Assembly (NCBI GenBank): GCA_027186245.1
Contig: CP114492.1
Span: 3,112,501-3,176,500 of the forward strand
DNA from: Coriaria nepalensis
Lineage: Eukaryota; Streptophyta; Magnoliopsida; Cucurbitales; Coriariaceae
Direction of reading: 5' to 3'
DNA length: 64,000 nt
The number at the start of each line of letters is the position of its first letter. The first letter of the stretch is position 1. The notes beneath the pieces were generated by a model. The model had not been told where the DNA came from. It saw only the letters and a list, made by a program, of their open reading frames with translations, and did no database searches. The position numbers and the translations under genes were made by a program. Positions 36,900-49,846 of the stretch are shown one piece after another.

Positions 36900-39620
36900 T
36901 AATTAATAAACATAATAAATGGATGAATATCTTTACTATTATTAAATGAGTAATAAATAACAAATAATAGTATAATTAATATTTACAAATAAGATTTTAT
37001 CTCACAAAATATATATTCATCGAGTCGAACCCAATTTGGCTTGACAAACATACACTGGCCTAGTTGGTTTATCTGACCAAAAGGGATAAACTTTGAGAAT
37101 GTTAAGAACCATCATTAGTTGGCTTTATGATAGGGACCTATAGCATGTTATATTCTCCGCCTAAAGGGAAGTTGTAGTGATGTAGCTAGACTCTCTTAAT
37201 TAATTAAGTTTATCCTGAACTAAATCTCATTTTCGGTATTACCCATTTGAACCGGTATTGCATTCATTTTGTGTGTTCAATTTCCTTATGGTATGAATAT
37301 ATGTGATGTATTTTGCACATTATTTTGATAGTGAATGAACCACATCTTGCGTCTAATATTTGGAATTTTGTATTTTAGATTGCATTGTTGCATGTCATAT
37401 AGTTTTGATAAGAATCTTGACTTATCTAATCCATGTGAATTATTTTTAGACAAACTCTATAAATGGTGAATTTATAAAATTATTGTGGTTGATAAACTAC
37501 TTTACATGTGTTGTTTATGCATATCATATAATTATCTTGGTGACATGATAAGGTATAAATTTTAAATCACAATTGTGAGAGGTACATTTAATTTTTGTAC
37601 TACAATAAGTAAAGATCACTTGAATAAAGTATAATTGTGAGAGGTGACATATTATATTTGAATGCAATTATTTGATGGTCTTTACTATACTTATCTAATA
37701 AATGACATAAATATGTTCATTAGTATCTTGTTAGGTATATGGACTGTTCATGTATATTCAGATTAGTATGTAATGTATAATAAGTAATTTTTTGAATTTA
37801 TGTATCCAAATTAATATATTTAATTATTTACCCAAAGCGGGTTATTGCGTATGTTAATTTAGATATAGCTAAAGCATAATGTTAGAGGTATATTGTTAGC
37901 CTCATAAGGTGGCTCCCTATGGAGAATACTCATTAGCATGTTATACGCTCTACCCAAAGGAAGTGTATAATGATGCATAAAGATTTTATTGAAGAATAAT
38001 ATTGGTATATGACATGTGATTGGAGATGCCCTAATCTAGGAAGTTTAGCTACTCAAAGGGGTTAAAACTTTCCTAACACTTGGTGTATACTTATATGGTG
38101 AAATCACAAGGAGAACTTTAATTACATGTTGCATTCTCCACCCAAAGGAGAGTATGTAATGATGAACCAAATTCTCATAACGGTTGAAACACAATTCGGC
38201 TGAAGATTATTCTTCTTAATTAATTGCTCACGTGGTTAATTTGTTGCATTCTTGTGATTTCGCCATAAAGATGATTGACATTAATCAGTATTAATATATG
38301 CTCAAACTTGGCATACTATGATTAAGCTCTAAAGATATACTTGCATTTTATGTATGCTTAATTATTGGAGTTTGCACACTACGAGTTCATAAATTAGAGA
38401 GACTTATAGCCATTAGGTAACATGTTGATTGGATGGGAATTTGAAGGTCTGTTGATTTGCTTGATTTGTCGGAGTATTGCTGTGTTGTGTGAAATGGAAG
38501 AATTTACCAGTGATCATCATGTGTGAATTGAAGTTATGAGATGTATGTTGACTCTGATTATAACATGTCATTTGATTGAAAAATCTTAAGATTAAGTGTC
38601 GATATGAAGTATGATAGTTTTGTCAACAAGGTATATATCTCATGAATGACACCATACGGAGAAGTTGCGAGACCGTAATGTAAGACATACATGGCTTTTG
38701 TTGGAGCTCAGGATTCCTTTTGCAATGCTTATTGTTTGAGCATCCAGGGAAAGAGGAATTTATTTCTCTAGATAGCGTTTGTTGAAGCATACGGTACTAG
38801 AGAATATAAGGAGGACTAATAAGAAAATATCATATTATGAATGCTACTTTTCTTGCTATACTACCATGTTGTGATTCATGTGGATAGAGTTTGTTAGAAT
38901 TTGTGGCCATGGAGGTACTATGTCGCTCTTTGATTTGATGTTAATTTGTTTATTAGACCGGATTTTTCAAATATGTATCTTCACCATCATATTATTTTCA
39001 AAAATTATGGCCACATAAAATTTATAAATAGTTTAGCTTGAGTCATTTTTTTTTAAATAACTTGTTTTATAAAAATAACTAGATTAATTTATAACCTCGT
39101 AGAAGAATGTTAGAATCATCTTACTTGGGGTTATAATTAATCTAGTGTTTTGGTTTTATAACAACAGGTTATTTGGTATGGTTGGGGTTGGGGATATGTT
39201 TGAGAGTCCAATATAGTTCTTTGAGAAGTTTTGATTATGGGCTTTAGCGCATCTCGTATTTTTATTAAACGGGGTTGGATGGTAGTGTAAGCTCAAGTGG
39301 AGTGGTGATCTACAATGGAAAGGCTCACTTGACACATATATATTGGCTAGGTCTCCTCTCTATTGGTAACTCTAGCATCTTATCCCATTGAGAGCCATCA
39401 CATAAGGTTTTTTCAAGATAGAGAGGAAGCCCTAGTCTTAAGTATTCATGTGAGCACTAATCTATAGGTATAGAAATTTCGTTGTTTAAGGATGATTGTA
39501 AGTTATTCTATAATCGATAGCAAATCCAGATATGATTTATTTATACATTTTTTAATCAGTATTTGAATCTAATGCAATTTATATATATTAGCTATATTAA
39601 TTTCTAACAGTCTTAGCCCT
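36900..39620. other. probable retrotransposon interior, no coding domain recognised
   Basis: AT-rich sequence next to the inverted Copia LTR. It contains three copies of a 41-42 base motif (37142-37182, 37935-37975, 38123-38164) but no open frame with a known domain. Confidence 0.4.
37142..38164. repeat. dispersed 41-base motif, three copies, hairpin-like
   Basis: The copies at 37142-37182, 37935-37975 and 38123-38164 share CATGTT, a C/T-rich stretch, CCCAAAGG or CCTAAAGG, and a GTRATGATG-like or ATAATGATG end. In copy 2 TATACGCT faces AGTGTATA, and in copy 3 ATTCTCC faces GGAGAGT, across the same small loop. Copy 1 pairs less well. Confidence 0.65.
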
Positions 39621-42089
39621 TATCTCATTCATAACATTCTCCCTCACATTTGGTATTATTTTTTATCTTACACGTGAACTTTTTTTCTTAGCATATGATT
39701 GACGTGAAATACATGTGATTGTTAGTCCAATCAAATGTTGGGTCTAATTCTAATATCATATAGACGTATGAACTTTCAACTCAAGACTAATTGACAATAA
39801 ATAAACCGGTCAGTCTTTCTTAGATTCTAAAAAATTTATTTCAAATGTAGAATATTCTCAACTCTTTTTTTACTCTCTCTCCACGATCTAAGACAATCAC
39901 AAAAGTAACGGAGTGCTTTTTTTTTTTCTTTCCAAATTGCAAGTAAAACATTTTTAAACATGACCAAGATTTGTTCCGCTTAATTTTATAGTTGACATGA
40001 TCTTAGCGATCGAAGTGAGACATTAGATACGAACCCATCTGAAATAAAGCTAACAATTTGGATGCGGCGGTGAAGATTGCAAAACCACCTCTCTCTAAGT
40101 TGCAGAGCAGAGGCTCCTAGGATCAGATGTTTGGGAAAGCATCACTAACACAAACTTGTGTTCCTCACTTGTTTATTGCACATAATATGTATTATTGTCA
40201 CGTAGTAGTTATATTCCAACTCTTATAGCATAGTGTTAATTAAATAATTTATGTTTAGAAAAGATGTTAGATTTCTAGTCACTTTCTCATCTTCGTCATG
40301 ATTTGAGTTTCGTCGATTAAAATGAAAGTGATACAGTCGGTTGCTGCATTATATATGGGCCATCCTCGGAATCAAGTAGAGAAGACAACAATGATTAATT
40401 AATTTATGCAAATTGAAGTGTAAGTTGTTGCTATCTAAGTAAGAACTTTGCATGAGAATGATATAGGTCTCTATCTCTCTATGTAAGTTTTCATCATCCA
40501 ATCTGTTTAGAATATATCTTACACCTGAAAGGGACTCTTGGAAAATTAGTTTATGCTAAGAAGGACATTGTTCCCTCCCTACATTGAAGGATATTAATTT
40601 GAAAACTCCAATAGCCGGAAAAAGGAGAGAGAGCCTTATCTGAGGAGGACCAACTAAATACATCAAAGTTCAAAGATCTAAGCATGGCTATTAAAGATGA
40701 ACATAGGAGAACCTTGAAGGAATGGGTATATCGACGAACTAAGAAGTTGAATGTGGTAAAACCTCAAAAGAATGGGTTTACTAAAGGCCCATGTAGTTGA
40801 GTATTTTAAAAGGTTTAAGAGTTTGAGACCAGCTCATTTCTTGGAGTGCGACAGATTGAGGAAGTCTTGAGTATAGTTCATCACCAAAGTATGATAGATT
40901 CAAGATGCTTGAGCAGACCTATGCACGAATCTCCCTTCTTACACAAAAAGTAAAAGTCTAACCTTAGAGTTCCCAAAAGGGATCCCATAAGAACAGATGA
41001 GAGGATTTGACCAAGGAGACAATATGGAAAGATCTTGGAAAGAGAAGGAGGATCAAATCTTTGACATGTCGGAAAAATACTTAGCAACGCGTGTAAATCA
41101 AACCAATGGATATTCCCAACCACCTTGGTATAAAATAAAAACCCTACAACAGAGAGGAGGAGGTAACTCATATAATTCTCCAAAAAATACTTAGCAATTT
41201 TCCTAATACATAAGTCCCAAGAGACTAGATCTAATAAAAGTATCCAAGGGCATTTGCCAGATTCGCACCCTAGGGTTATCCTTGCTTGTTTCCTTTACAT
41301 ACTAGAACATTTTAAGTTGGGGAAACAAGTGACAGTGCTTTTCGAAGTCATAATATTGAAAACCACATTATCAATATATAATAAAGATAGGTTACTTCTT
41401 TCATCTTCATCTAACTTTGAAATAAAAAAATCAAATCTCTATATAGTATCACAGTTAGACCTATTACATGATTGTACTAACAGCCACATATACTTCATGT
41501 CATCACATAAAGAAACTCAATGTATAAATTCAAAATAACATCATAAGTGAATGATATGTTGAGAATATATCACATATCTATAAAAAAAAAAGTTTTCAAA
41601 AACTAGTATATAAAAAGGATAAATTACTCGACTATCACCAATCTATTTTTAGAAAAAAGTCCAAATTATAACATAATATTTCTTAAGATTTTTATGCTAC
41701 TACAAAGAACATTGTCCCTCAAATGTCACGAACTTGCAACGAAATAATATTTATAAATAGAGAGAATATATCTCAAGTTTTTTTCATCATTATTTTTTTC
41801 AATATTATCATATTTTTGTTTTATATTTACTCGTGAATAAGACGCCTTAATTCTGATTCCTACAGTAAGTGGAACACAAATATCGTTATCCACCACCTAA
41901 GTTGCCGCCAACAACATTTCTAAAGAGCCAAGAAGAAAGAAATTAGACAAAATGCATAGCAAAAATTTGGATTCACTTCTAGAACGTCTTATATAATATA
42001 ATATAATGTAATATAATATATTATAAAGTTGAGTTTATATATATAATTATGCCGTGAATTTTTAATTACCTATAGCATGTCATATGTAG
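39621..42089. other. intergenic stretch, no supported gene
   Basis: Frames at 40881-41183 (minus, 100 codons) and 41254-41538 (plus, 94 codons) show no known family. AT-rich simple sequence lies near 41990-42025. Confidence 0.45.
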
Positions 42090-42790
42090 ATTTCAATCAA
42101 ATTTCTTAAAATATTCAAATTTCATAATTTTTAATTAAAAATTTTAAAATACTCTCATTTATAAATTAATAATTATCATTATTTTTCTTAAATAATAAAA
42201 ATAAAAAAAACTTTCTAAAATACCCTCATTTCATAGTACATTCAATTTTGAATACATATTAATAATTACCATCATATTTCCTCAAATAACAAAAAAAAAA
42301 AAAAAAAAAAAACTTATCACAACATATCACTTGACAAATTTTATAATTAAACTCTCTAAAATATCTTCCCTCCATAATCTAACTCTAATTTTTTAAAAAT
42401 ACCCTCATTTTATAATGAATTCAATATTAAATAATAATAACAATAATTACCATTATATTTTCTTAAAATAATAAAAAAGTAAAACAAAAATTACAAATTA
42501 CACGTGGCATATTTTATAACAAAACTTCATAAATAATCTCATTCCATAATTAATTCAACATTAAATGAAAATTAATAATTGCTATCATATTTTCTTTAAA
42601 GAAAAAAATAAAAGCATATTATTTATTCCACCAGGTGTCAGATTTTACGATCAAATTTTAATTTCTTATATCATACCACGTGTCATATTTTGAAATCAAA
42701 CTTTATAAAATACACTCATTTCATAATAAATTTATATTAACTATAAATTAATAATTAACTTAAATCTATTATTAATTATTATCCTCATTA
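42090..42790. repeat. degenerate repeats sharing an ACCCTCATTTCATAAT core
   Basis: Related blocks at about 42148, 42218, 42398, 42531 and 42708 share AAATAC(C/A)CTCATTTCATAAT, an AATTCAA-type step, AATTAATAATTA and CATCATATTTTCTTAAA, separated by A-runs. Spacing varies from 70 to 180 bases. It may be an old tandem array or a nested AT-rich transposon. Confidence 0.6.
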
Positions 42791-44846
42791 TTAGTTTTAT
42801 TAGTTACTAAAGATATCTGTAGTTCATTATAAGTGATAGATCTGTGTATAATGTTATCAAACCATTAAAAAAATTAAAAATACAAATTAATATAATTATT
42901 ATTTAGTTAACTTTTCATAAACAAATGCTATTCAATTTAACATAAAAATGTATTTATAATATAATATTTTAATTGACCATAAAAATTATAACTATCTCCA
43001 ATTTAAATTTTAAATTTTATAATATGAATTCTCAATTTTTAACTTTTTCATCTTTTATTTATTTTTACTAATGAAATTGTATGTGTGACGTCCACGTGGA
43101 CGCCATATGGCAGTTAAAATAAATGGTTTAATAGTTTATAAGGATCCAATCCCTATCCACCTGAATATATCCTATTTTCAAAAAAAAAAAGAAAAGAAAA
43201 AAACAACTCTAAATTCTAATTACACTCATCTTCAACCTCCGAGAAGAAAATTACGCTATCTTCTGGGTCCTCATGCCCTACTTCGTCTTCAACCTCACGC
43301 CCTGAAAGTAGTTGAACCAGCCCTAGAAGAAAATATGTTCATTTTTCATGCTTTTGATCATCTTTTGTTTCATTTCTGCATTTTTTTTCTTGGCCCATTG
43401 TTGCTGCTTATTAAATACGCTTAATCTTCAGGCTTTTGCTCATATTTTGATTTTTTGTTTGCAACTAACAATTTCTAAAGTTGTATTCGATTTGCTTCTG
43501 AATATTCAATTTTTTCCCCTCTAACCAAGAATATTATAATATTATCCTCATTTATTTCACATAATAATTATGAAAAAAACAAAAAAAAAACACCCTGTCA
43601 AGCATTATATATACACCAACACTTAATAAGGAAATGAAAATGGAAACCTTCACCGAGTTCTTTCCCTGCAAGACCTTCAATAAGTAATATTTTATTATTG
43701 TACTGAAGTGACTAGTTATTAAGAATTTAGCCTAACTAATAAGTATTAAAGTCATGAACAAAAAGATAAATAGTCAAAATTTAAGTCGTGATGAATCCTA
43801 ACCGTTTGATAATTAGAATCAAACTAGGAGACTTCTTCAGCTACAAGATAATCACAGCTGACACTCTTAAAAAAAGAAAGATTGTATGATTCCAGTTTGC
43901 TCAGCTGTTCCACTTTCGTTTTCTATTATTTCTTACGTATGATCTTCTTCTTTCAGTTTTTGTTTTATTCAATTTTTTTTTTTATTTCATTTGATTTTTA
44001 TTATAAATTCAAATTTATTATTTTAGAATTTTATTTTTAAATTAAATTTATTTGTATATTATTAATTATTCTTATTAATTATTATAAAAATAACCAATAC
44101 CGATTCGACCAATTTTACCGTCTCTATTTTTGGCCGGCCCGAAGGAAACTTGCCCATATGAACATGAAAAGATCTAACTTCTAAGTCAACTTACCCTCAT
44201 ATCATTAAGGCAAACCATTCATTAAGAAATTACTCACACATTATTCGTATTAATTCTTCATTCTACAATTAATCTCTAGTCAAATAGCAGTTCATTTCCT
44301 TTTCCTAATTACGTCTTCTTATAGCCATGCATGATAATTATTAATTAATGGTGTGAGTAATCCGAGAGTTTAAATTTCTAATTACTTATTTACAAAAAAG
44401 AAGAAATAAAAACACTTCATGATATAAAAAATTGAAAAAAAAAGTATAAAATATATTTTCAGAAAGAATATAATCTCACCCTAATAAGTATAGGAATTAG
44501 AGAAAGAGAATCAAATAATTGTAGGAGGAGAAGAGGTTATGAATTTTGAGAGGAGGGGTTCTATTTATTAAAGGAAGAGAAAGAGAAAGGTAGCTGCGGA
44601 GGAAATTTGGGTAAGTAAGGTATTGAACTCTTGGTGGGCTTCTGTTCGGTTCATTTGAGCTTTAAATGGATTTTCAATTGTTTTGAAATGTGTATTGAGA
44701 TTATTTTGCAGAAAATGTAACCAGACGAGAGTAAAAAAAATTGAGTTTTGATGACATAACATATCTAAATGGATTTTCAATTATTTACTAGGTTTCGGGC
44801 CGGGCTGAATGGATTCAGGCCAGCCCGGTCCAAATTGCCACCTCTA
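42791..44846. other. no supported gene; palindrome and two hAT-like ends
   Basis: The 14-bp palindrome CGTCCACGTGGACG with a central G-box lies at 43089-43102. A hAT-like terminus AATTTTACCGTCTCTA ends at 44126 and another, AAATTGCCACCTCTA, ends at 44846 against the gag fragment. The 105-codon frame at 43107-43424 has no known family. Confidence 0.5.
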
Positions 44847-45445
44847 GCGAAGGTTATCCAGGAGCTAACTAAGAAAATGAAGGATTTAGAAGCAGCAGTA
44901 AAAGGAACAACTCTATGCATGGATGAGCAAGAGAGCCCATTCACTGAAATGGTGCAAAATTCCAAGTTATCAAAGAAGTTTAGGGCTCCAACCCTAATGT
45001 ATGATAGAACCAAGGATCCTCGAGACCTCGTAAACTTATATAAGAGGTGCATGAGGATGAATTCCATGTTTGACAAAATGATGTGCTAGTGTTTTCACAT
45101 CACACTATTAGACTTTTCCAGTCACTGGTACAAATCCCTCACACCGTGCTCTCTCGACTCCTTCGATGAGCTATTTGTATCTAACTTCTGGGGGGTGGCA
45201 AATATATGACTCCCTCTCATGAGTCTTACACTATAAAGCGAAACCCAGGAGAGGCTTTGCTGAACTATATGGAGTGGTTCAACCAAACTTCGAAGAAGGT
45301 TGACCAACTCAAAGATATTAGAGTTCTACACGCCTTCCTTGAAGACACAATCGATAAAAATCTCATCAGCCACTTAGGGAAGAAGCGCTTTAGTTCCTAT
45401 GTTGAAGCATTACTAGAGGCAAAAATAATTGTAGTAAAAGAATAG
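44847..45445 (+). pseudogene. Ty3/gypsy gag fragment
   Basis: Pieces in shifting frames read SPFTEMVQNSKLSKKFRAPT, then DRTKDPRDLVNLYKRCM, then FHITLLDFSSHWYKSL, and later RNPGEALLNYMEWFNQTSKK. These follow the order of retrotransposon gag of the Tat type (SPFT...PYDGTKDP...WYRSL...ESLRDYLTRFN). The N-terminal part is missing at the junction with a hAT-like end at 44846. Several stops, for example after FDKMMC, show that it is dead. Confidence 0.85.
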
Positions 45446-45616
45446 AAGAGGTGAGGAAGAATGTAAAAGGGCCGAAGAAGAGGTGAAGAAGGATGAGGAA
45501 ATGGGAAAGAGGCCGAGAGTCTCCTCAATAGAGACACTTCAGCAGATCAAGTTTCCCAGGGGTAGAGAGGTGAGAGTACAGATCGGGTTGGCCGAGGCTT
45601 ATCAGAAGAGTATTGT

Positions 45617-46390
45617 TTAGACTCTAGAGCATAATCTCAATGTATTTGCTTGGGATACTTCCGAGCTGACAAGCATTAAGGAAGATGTCATCATACATAA
45701 GCTCCATGTGAAACTATGAGCAAGATTAGTTAGATAGAGGAGGAGGAAATTTAATGAAGAGAGAAATAAGGCCACTGCTGAATATGGGAGAAATCAGGGA
45801 GATTTAATATTCGGAGTGGCTCTCAAACATGGTGCTTATATCTAAAGGGGCAGAAAAATTGAAGCTGTATGTGGATTTTAAAAATATGAACGCCGTCTAC
45901 CCCAAAGATAGTTACCTCTTGCCTAGCATAGACCTGATGGTAGATGCTATGGTCGGGCATGAGCCACTGAGCTTCATAAACGCCTACTCAGGGTACCACT
46001 AAGTAAAGTTATGGGCTAGAGACTAAGAGAAGACCTCCTTCATTAAGGATAATGGCACTAACTGTTACAACGTAATATGACATTTAGATTAAAGAATGTT
46101 AGGGTAACCTTCCAGGGGCTTATTAACAACATGTTTCAGAGGTAATTGGGGAAGACAATGAAAGTGTACGTGAACAATATACTGGTAAGGAGTGTGATGA
46201 AGAAGGACCACTCTGAGCACTTGAAGGAGGCATTCGAAGTAATGAGGGAGTATGGGATAAGGCTGAACCTAGAGAAATGCGCCTTCAGTGTAGGATCAGG
46301 TAAGTTCCTAAGATACATTATGCTCCAAAGAGGAATCGAGGCTAATCCAGAGAAGGTACAAACTATCATCAACTTAAGTGTGCTACAAAT
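45617..46390 (+). pseudogene. Ty3/gypsy reverse transcriptase, decayed
   Basis: The linker reads VFAWDTSELTSIKEDV and then RRRKFNEERNKA, before the RT core VDFKNMNAVYPKDSYLLPSI, LSFINAYSGYH and KTSFI, and the thumb HSEHLKEAFEVMREYGIRLN. The catalytic box reads KVYVNNILVRS, where active elements have YVDD, so both aspartates are Asn. Multiple stops and frame changes are present. Confidence 0.88.
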
Positions 46391-46420
46391 GAAGAAAGGA
46401 ATTCAAGCCCAACAGGTAGA

Positions 46421-47199
46421 GTGGCTGCGCTGAACCATTTCATGAGTTGCTTGACTAACAAGTGTCTTTCTCTCTTCAAATTTCTAAACTGCTCTCATAC
46501 CAAAAGATGGAAAGAAGACTGCAGTAGGGAATTTGAAGAACTAAAGAGATACTTAGCATATATTCCCATGTTGAATAAGCAGAAAGCGGGGGAGGAAGTG
46601 AGTCTTTATATCGTAGTGAGTGGAGTGGCGGTGAGCTCGATGCTGGTGAATGAGGAAGAAGGAAAACAAAGCCTAGTATACTACATAAGTAGGGTGATGA
46701 GTGAGGCTGAGGGGAGATATCCTCATGCTGATATTTCTGCTTTCGTTCTTGTGGTAGCCGCAAGAAAGTGGAGGCCATATTTTTAAGCCCATCTTATAGT
46801 TGTAATGAATGATCTTCTCTTGAAATGGATCCTTCAAAATCCCGACACACCTAGGAGATTCTTGAAGTAGTCTGTTGAGTTAGGAGAATTTGACATATCT
46901 TATTGACCCAGGCAGCCATTAAGGCTCAAGCCTTAGCTAACTTCATCTCAAAGTTCTCCAGTGAGGGTGTGGAAAAAATGGAAAAAGATAAGAGAATAAA
47001 GCATGTCCAAAGGAGTGCCAATGCTAATTCCGATGTCAATGCCGATGTCAATGCCGATGTCGATGCTAATGCTCTGGCCAAATTAGCAACTCTGCCACAA
47101 ACAGACATGTTTAGTGAGGCCTTGAGAAGGTACCTTAATGTTCCTAGCATTTCAACTGAAGCAGTGATGATGGTGTTAGAGGATGAAGGATGGATTTGA
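46421..47199 (+). pseudogene. RNase H regions of the Ty3/gypsy element
   Basis: The first part (46421-46786) reads SLYIVVSGVAVSSMLVNEEE, then QSLVYYISRVMSEAEGRYP, the usual RNase H of gypsy pol. A later part (46903-47199) reads AIKAQALANFISKF and ANALAKLATLP, as in the second RNase-H-like domain of Tat elements. A 12-bp unit (GATGTCAATGCC, in frame as DVNA) is repeated three times at about 47032-47067. Confidence 0.8.
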
Positions 47200-47890
47200 G
47201 CTATAAAAAAGTACTTGATGAATGGGGAGGTGCCCTTATCGAGAAATGAAGTAAAAGGGTCAGAGCTCAAGCTTCTAAATGTGTCAAAGTAAGAGACGTG
47301 CTTTTTCAAAGATGGTATACGCAGCCAATGATTAGATGCATGGCAAAGAGTAAGAAAGAGCTATTGTTGAGGGAATTTCACGAGGGAGGATGTGGGAGCC
47401 ACTCGGTAGGGTAAACAACCGTCCATAAGTTGATGAGAAAAGTATATTTCTGGCTTATAATGAGAAGGGATGCCAAGACACATAGCTAACACTGTAGGGG
47501 GTGCAATTTTCATGCTAGCATTCCTATAAAGCCCTCAGAACCGGAGAAACGCCTTTCTGCCTAACCTATTATGGATCTGAAGCAATGGTACCTTTAGAAA
47601 TTAGCTTGCCTTCATATAGAGGGTTATCATTCGCCGATGAGAAAAATAGTTACTCTCGCATAATCTCTTGACTTGCTCTAAGAAAAAAAGGAGGAGGCTC
47701 AGATCAAGGAGGAGGCTCGGATCAAAGAGGAGGTGCTGAAGAGAAGAGTTGAGCGTCACTACAATAAGGGAGTGAACCCTAGATCAATTCACGTGGGTGA
47801 TGTAGTGATCAGTAAGATTGTTAACCCTCAACATAAGGGTCTCTTAGAACTTAATTGGGAAGGACCCTATATGGTAAGTTGTACATGAGC
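47190..47890 (+). pseudogene. integrase ends, catalytic core deleted
   Basis: An H2C2-like finger is visible in pieces (LLREFHEGGCGSHS, then KLMRKVYFW, then HCRGCNFHA). The C-terminal part reads RVERHYNKGVNPRSIHVGDV and KGLLELNWEGPYMV. The D,D35E core expected between them is almost absent: only about 200 bases separate the finger from the C-terminal region. A small direct repeat (AGGAGGCTC.GATCAA) lies near 47690-47730. Confidence 0.78.
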
Positions 47891-48109
47891 TCAAAACAAG
47901 AACATACAGATAACATAATCAAGTTGAAAAAGAGTTGAAGCATCCTTGGGACAAAAAAAATCTTAAGGTCTACGAGAAAAGAGATGAAAAAAAAAAAGAA
48001 GAAAAGAAATGGCTAGCGTAACACTTTTATCATTATTTTCATTGTTAAATTAAAAGGCGCTCGTGCTGCCCACTTAATGAAATGAAAATATTTTTAAGAA
48101 AAAATGTGT

Positions 48110-49215
48110 AATGCTTATTTGGCACCCAAGAATCTGAAGAACTGAGCATCTGCAAGGGGCTCAATGTCCAAAGAAACTTGAGGCACTTATTTGGCACCCA
48201 AGGATCTGAAGATTTGAGCACCCGCAAGGGGCTCATCATCCAACAACTTGAAGCATTTATCTGGCAACAAATTGTATGAAGATCTAAGCAACCCGCAAGG
48301 GGCTTATCATCCAAAAAAAACTTGAAGCACTTATTTAGCATCTAAGGATTTCAAGATCTGAGCACCCACAAGGGGCTCAGTATTCAAAGAAATTTAGAGA
48401 GCTTATTTGATGCCTAAGGATCTGAAGATTTGAGCACTCATAAGGGGCTCAACATCCAAAAACTTGGAGCGCTTATTTGGCACCCATGAATCTGAAGATC
48501 TGAGCACCCGCAAAAGGATCAGCATCCAAAAACTTGGAGCACTTATTTGGCGCCCAAAGATCTGAAGATCTGAGCACTCGCAAGGGGCTCAGCACCCAAA
48601 TTAACTTGGGGCGCTTATTTGGTGCCCAATGATATGAAAATCTGAGCACCAACAAGGGGCTCAACATCCAACAACTTAGAGTGCTGATCTGGTGCCCAGG
48701 GATCTAAAGATTTGAGCACCTACAATAGGCTTAGCGTTTAATAATTTGGAGCGTTTATTTAGCACCCAAGTATCAAAATATCTGAGCACCTACAATAGGC
48801 TCAACATTTAATAATTTGGAGTGCCTATTTAGCACCCAAGTATCAAAATATCTGAGCACTCGCAAGGGGTTCAGCATCCAAAGAAACTTGGAGCGCTTAT
48901 TTGGCGCCTAAGGATTTGAAGATCTGAGCACTCACAAAGGGCTCAGCATCTAAAGATACTTGGAGCGCTTATTTGGCACTCAAGGATCTGAAGATCTAAG
49001 CACTCGTAAAGGGCTCAACATCCAACAATTTTGAGTGCTTATTTGGCACCCAAGAATCTAAAGATTAGAGCACCTGCAAGGAGCTCAGCATCGAATAACT
49101 TAGAGTGCTTATTTGGCGCCTGAGAGCACCTACCAAGAGCTTATCATACAACAACTTAAAGCATTTATTTGGCGCTCAAGGATTTGAAGATCTGAGCAAT
49201 TGTAAGTGACTTAAC
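48110..49215. repeat. tandem array, about 70 bp x 16, in the Tat element 3' region
   Basis: Sixteen units with starts (CTTATTTGGC or variants) near 48114, 48187, 48256, 48331, 48402, 48472, 48543, 48613, 48689, 48754, 48823, 48895, 48965, 49033, 49107 and 49165. The consensus includes GGCACCCAAGGATCTGAAGA, TCTGAGCACCCGCAAGGGGC, TCAGCATCCAA and ACTTGGAGCGC. Units differ by many substitutions and small length changes, so the array is old. Confidence 0.97.
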
Positions 49216-49499
49216 ATCCATATACTTGGCCATGCACTCGTCCATGGCTTGATATCCCAATACTTTATCTTAAGACTGAATGAAGTTTATCTGACAAACT
49301 CAACCTTAAGGTGTGCAACTTTTCAAAGAAGCTAGAGGAGAAGAAGGAGGCTAAATATTAAGAAATCAAGAAAACTATGAAAAGAAAAGTGAAGAAACTA
49401 TTTCATTAATTAATAGACAAGTTCAATTACAAAAAAAAAAAAAAAAGACATAAGTGTTTAGGGACCAGTTGTGAGAGGATGATCAGCTCTAATAACATC

Positions 49500-49846
49500 A
49501 TTCCAAGAAGGACAAAGGTCTCCATCTCCAATCACTTCTCCCTCAGCAACAGTTATTGCCCACACAGTCTCTACACCTCTAGCCTCATCTCTTAAGGTGT
49601 CAGCACCAGGAAGCTCTATATCATCCACATTCCGCTATAGGAACTTCAACTCGACGAGAGCCAGGCATGACAAGAAGCCTTTGTCACTAATCTCTTACCT
49701 CAATTTAGGGAACCTAGGCTCTGAGTTCCTCTAGCTCAGCTCAGATATCTTCCATCTCGGTCCAAATGCCTTAAAGAGTTATCAGTTGTCTTTGGGCCTC
49801 TGTTAGCTTGACCTCATCATCTTTTTGAGATCAACCTCCTCGTGAT
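49500..49846 (-). pseudogene. antisense ORF of the Tat element, C-terminal coiled-coil part
   Basis: One minus-strand frame reads EVKLTEAQRQLITL, then TEMEDI and AELEELRA with scattered stops. This Leu/Glu-rich pattern is a coiled coil. It continues the reading direction of the minus-strand sequence at 52691-53480 across the nested insertion at 49847-52690. Confidence 0.6.

Noticed and set aside
48045..48667. minus-strand frames with PNKCLKFL-type repeats
   Set aside because: They are translations of the 70-bp array in the Tat element and not a repeat protein.
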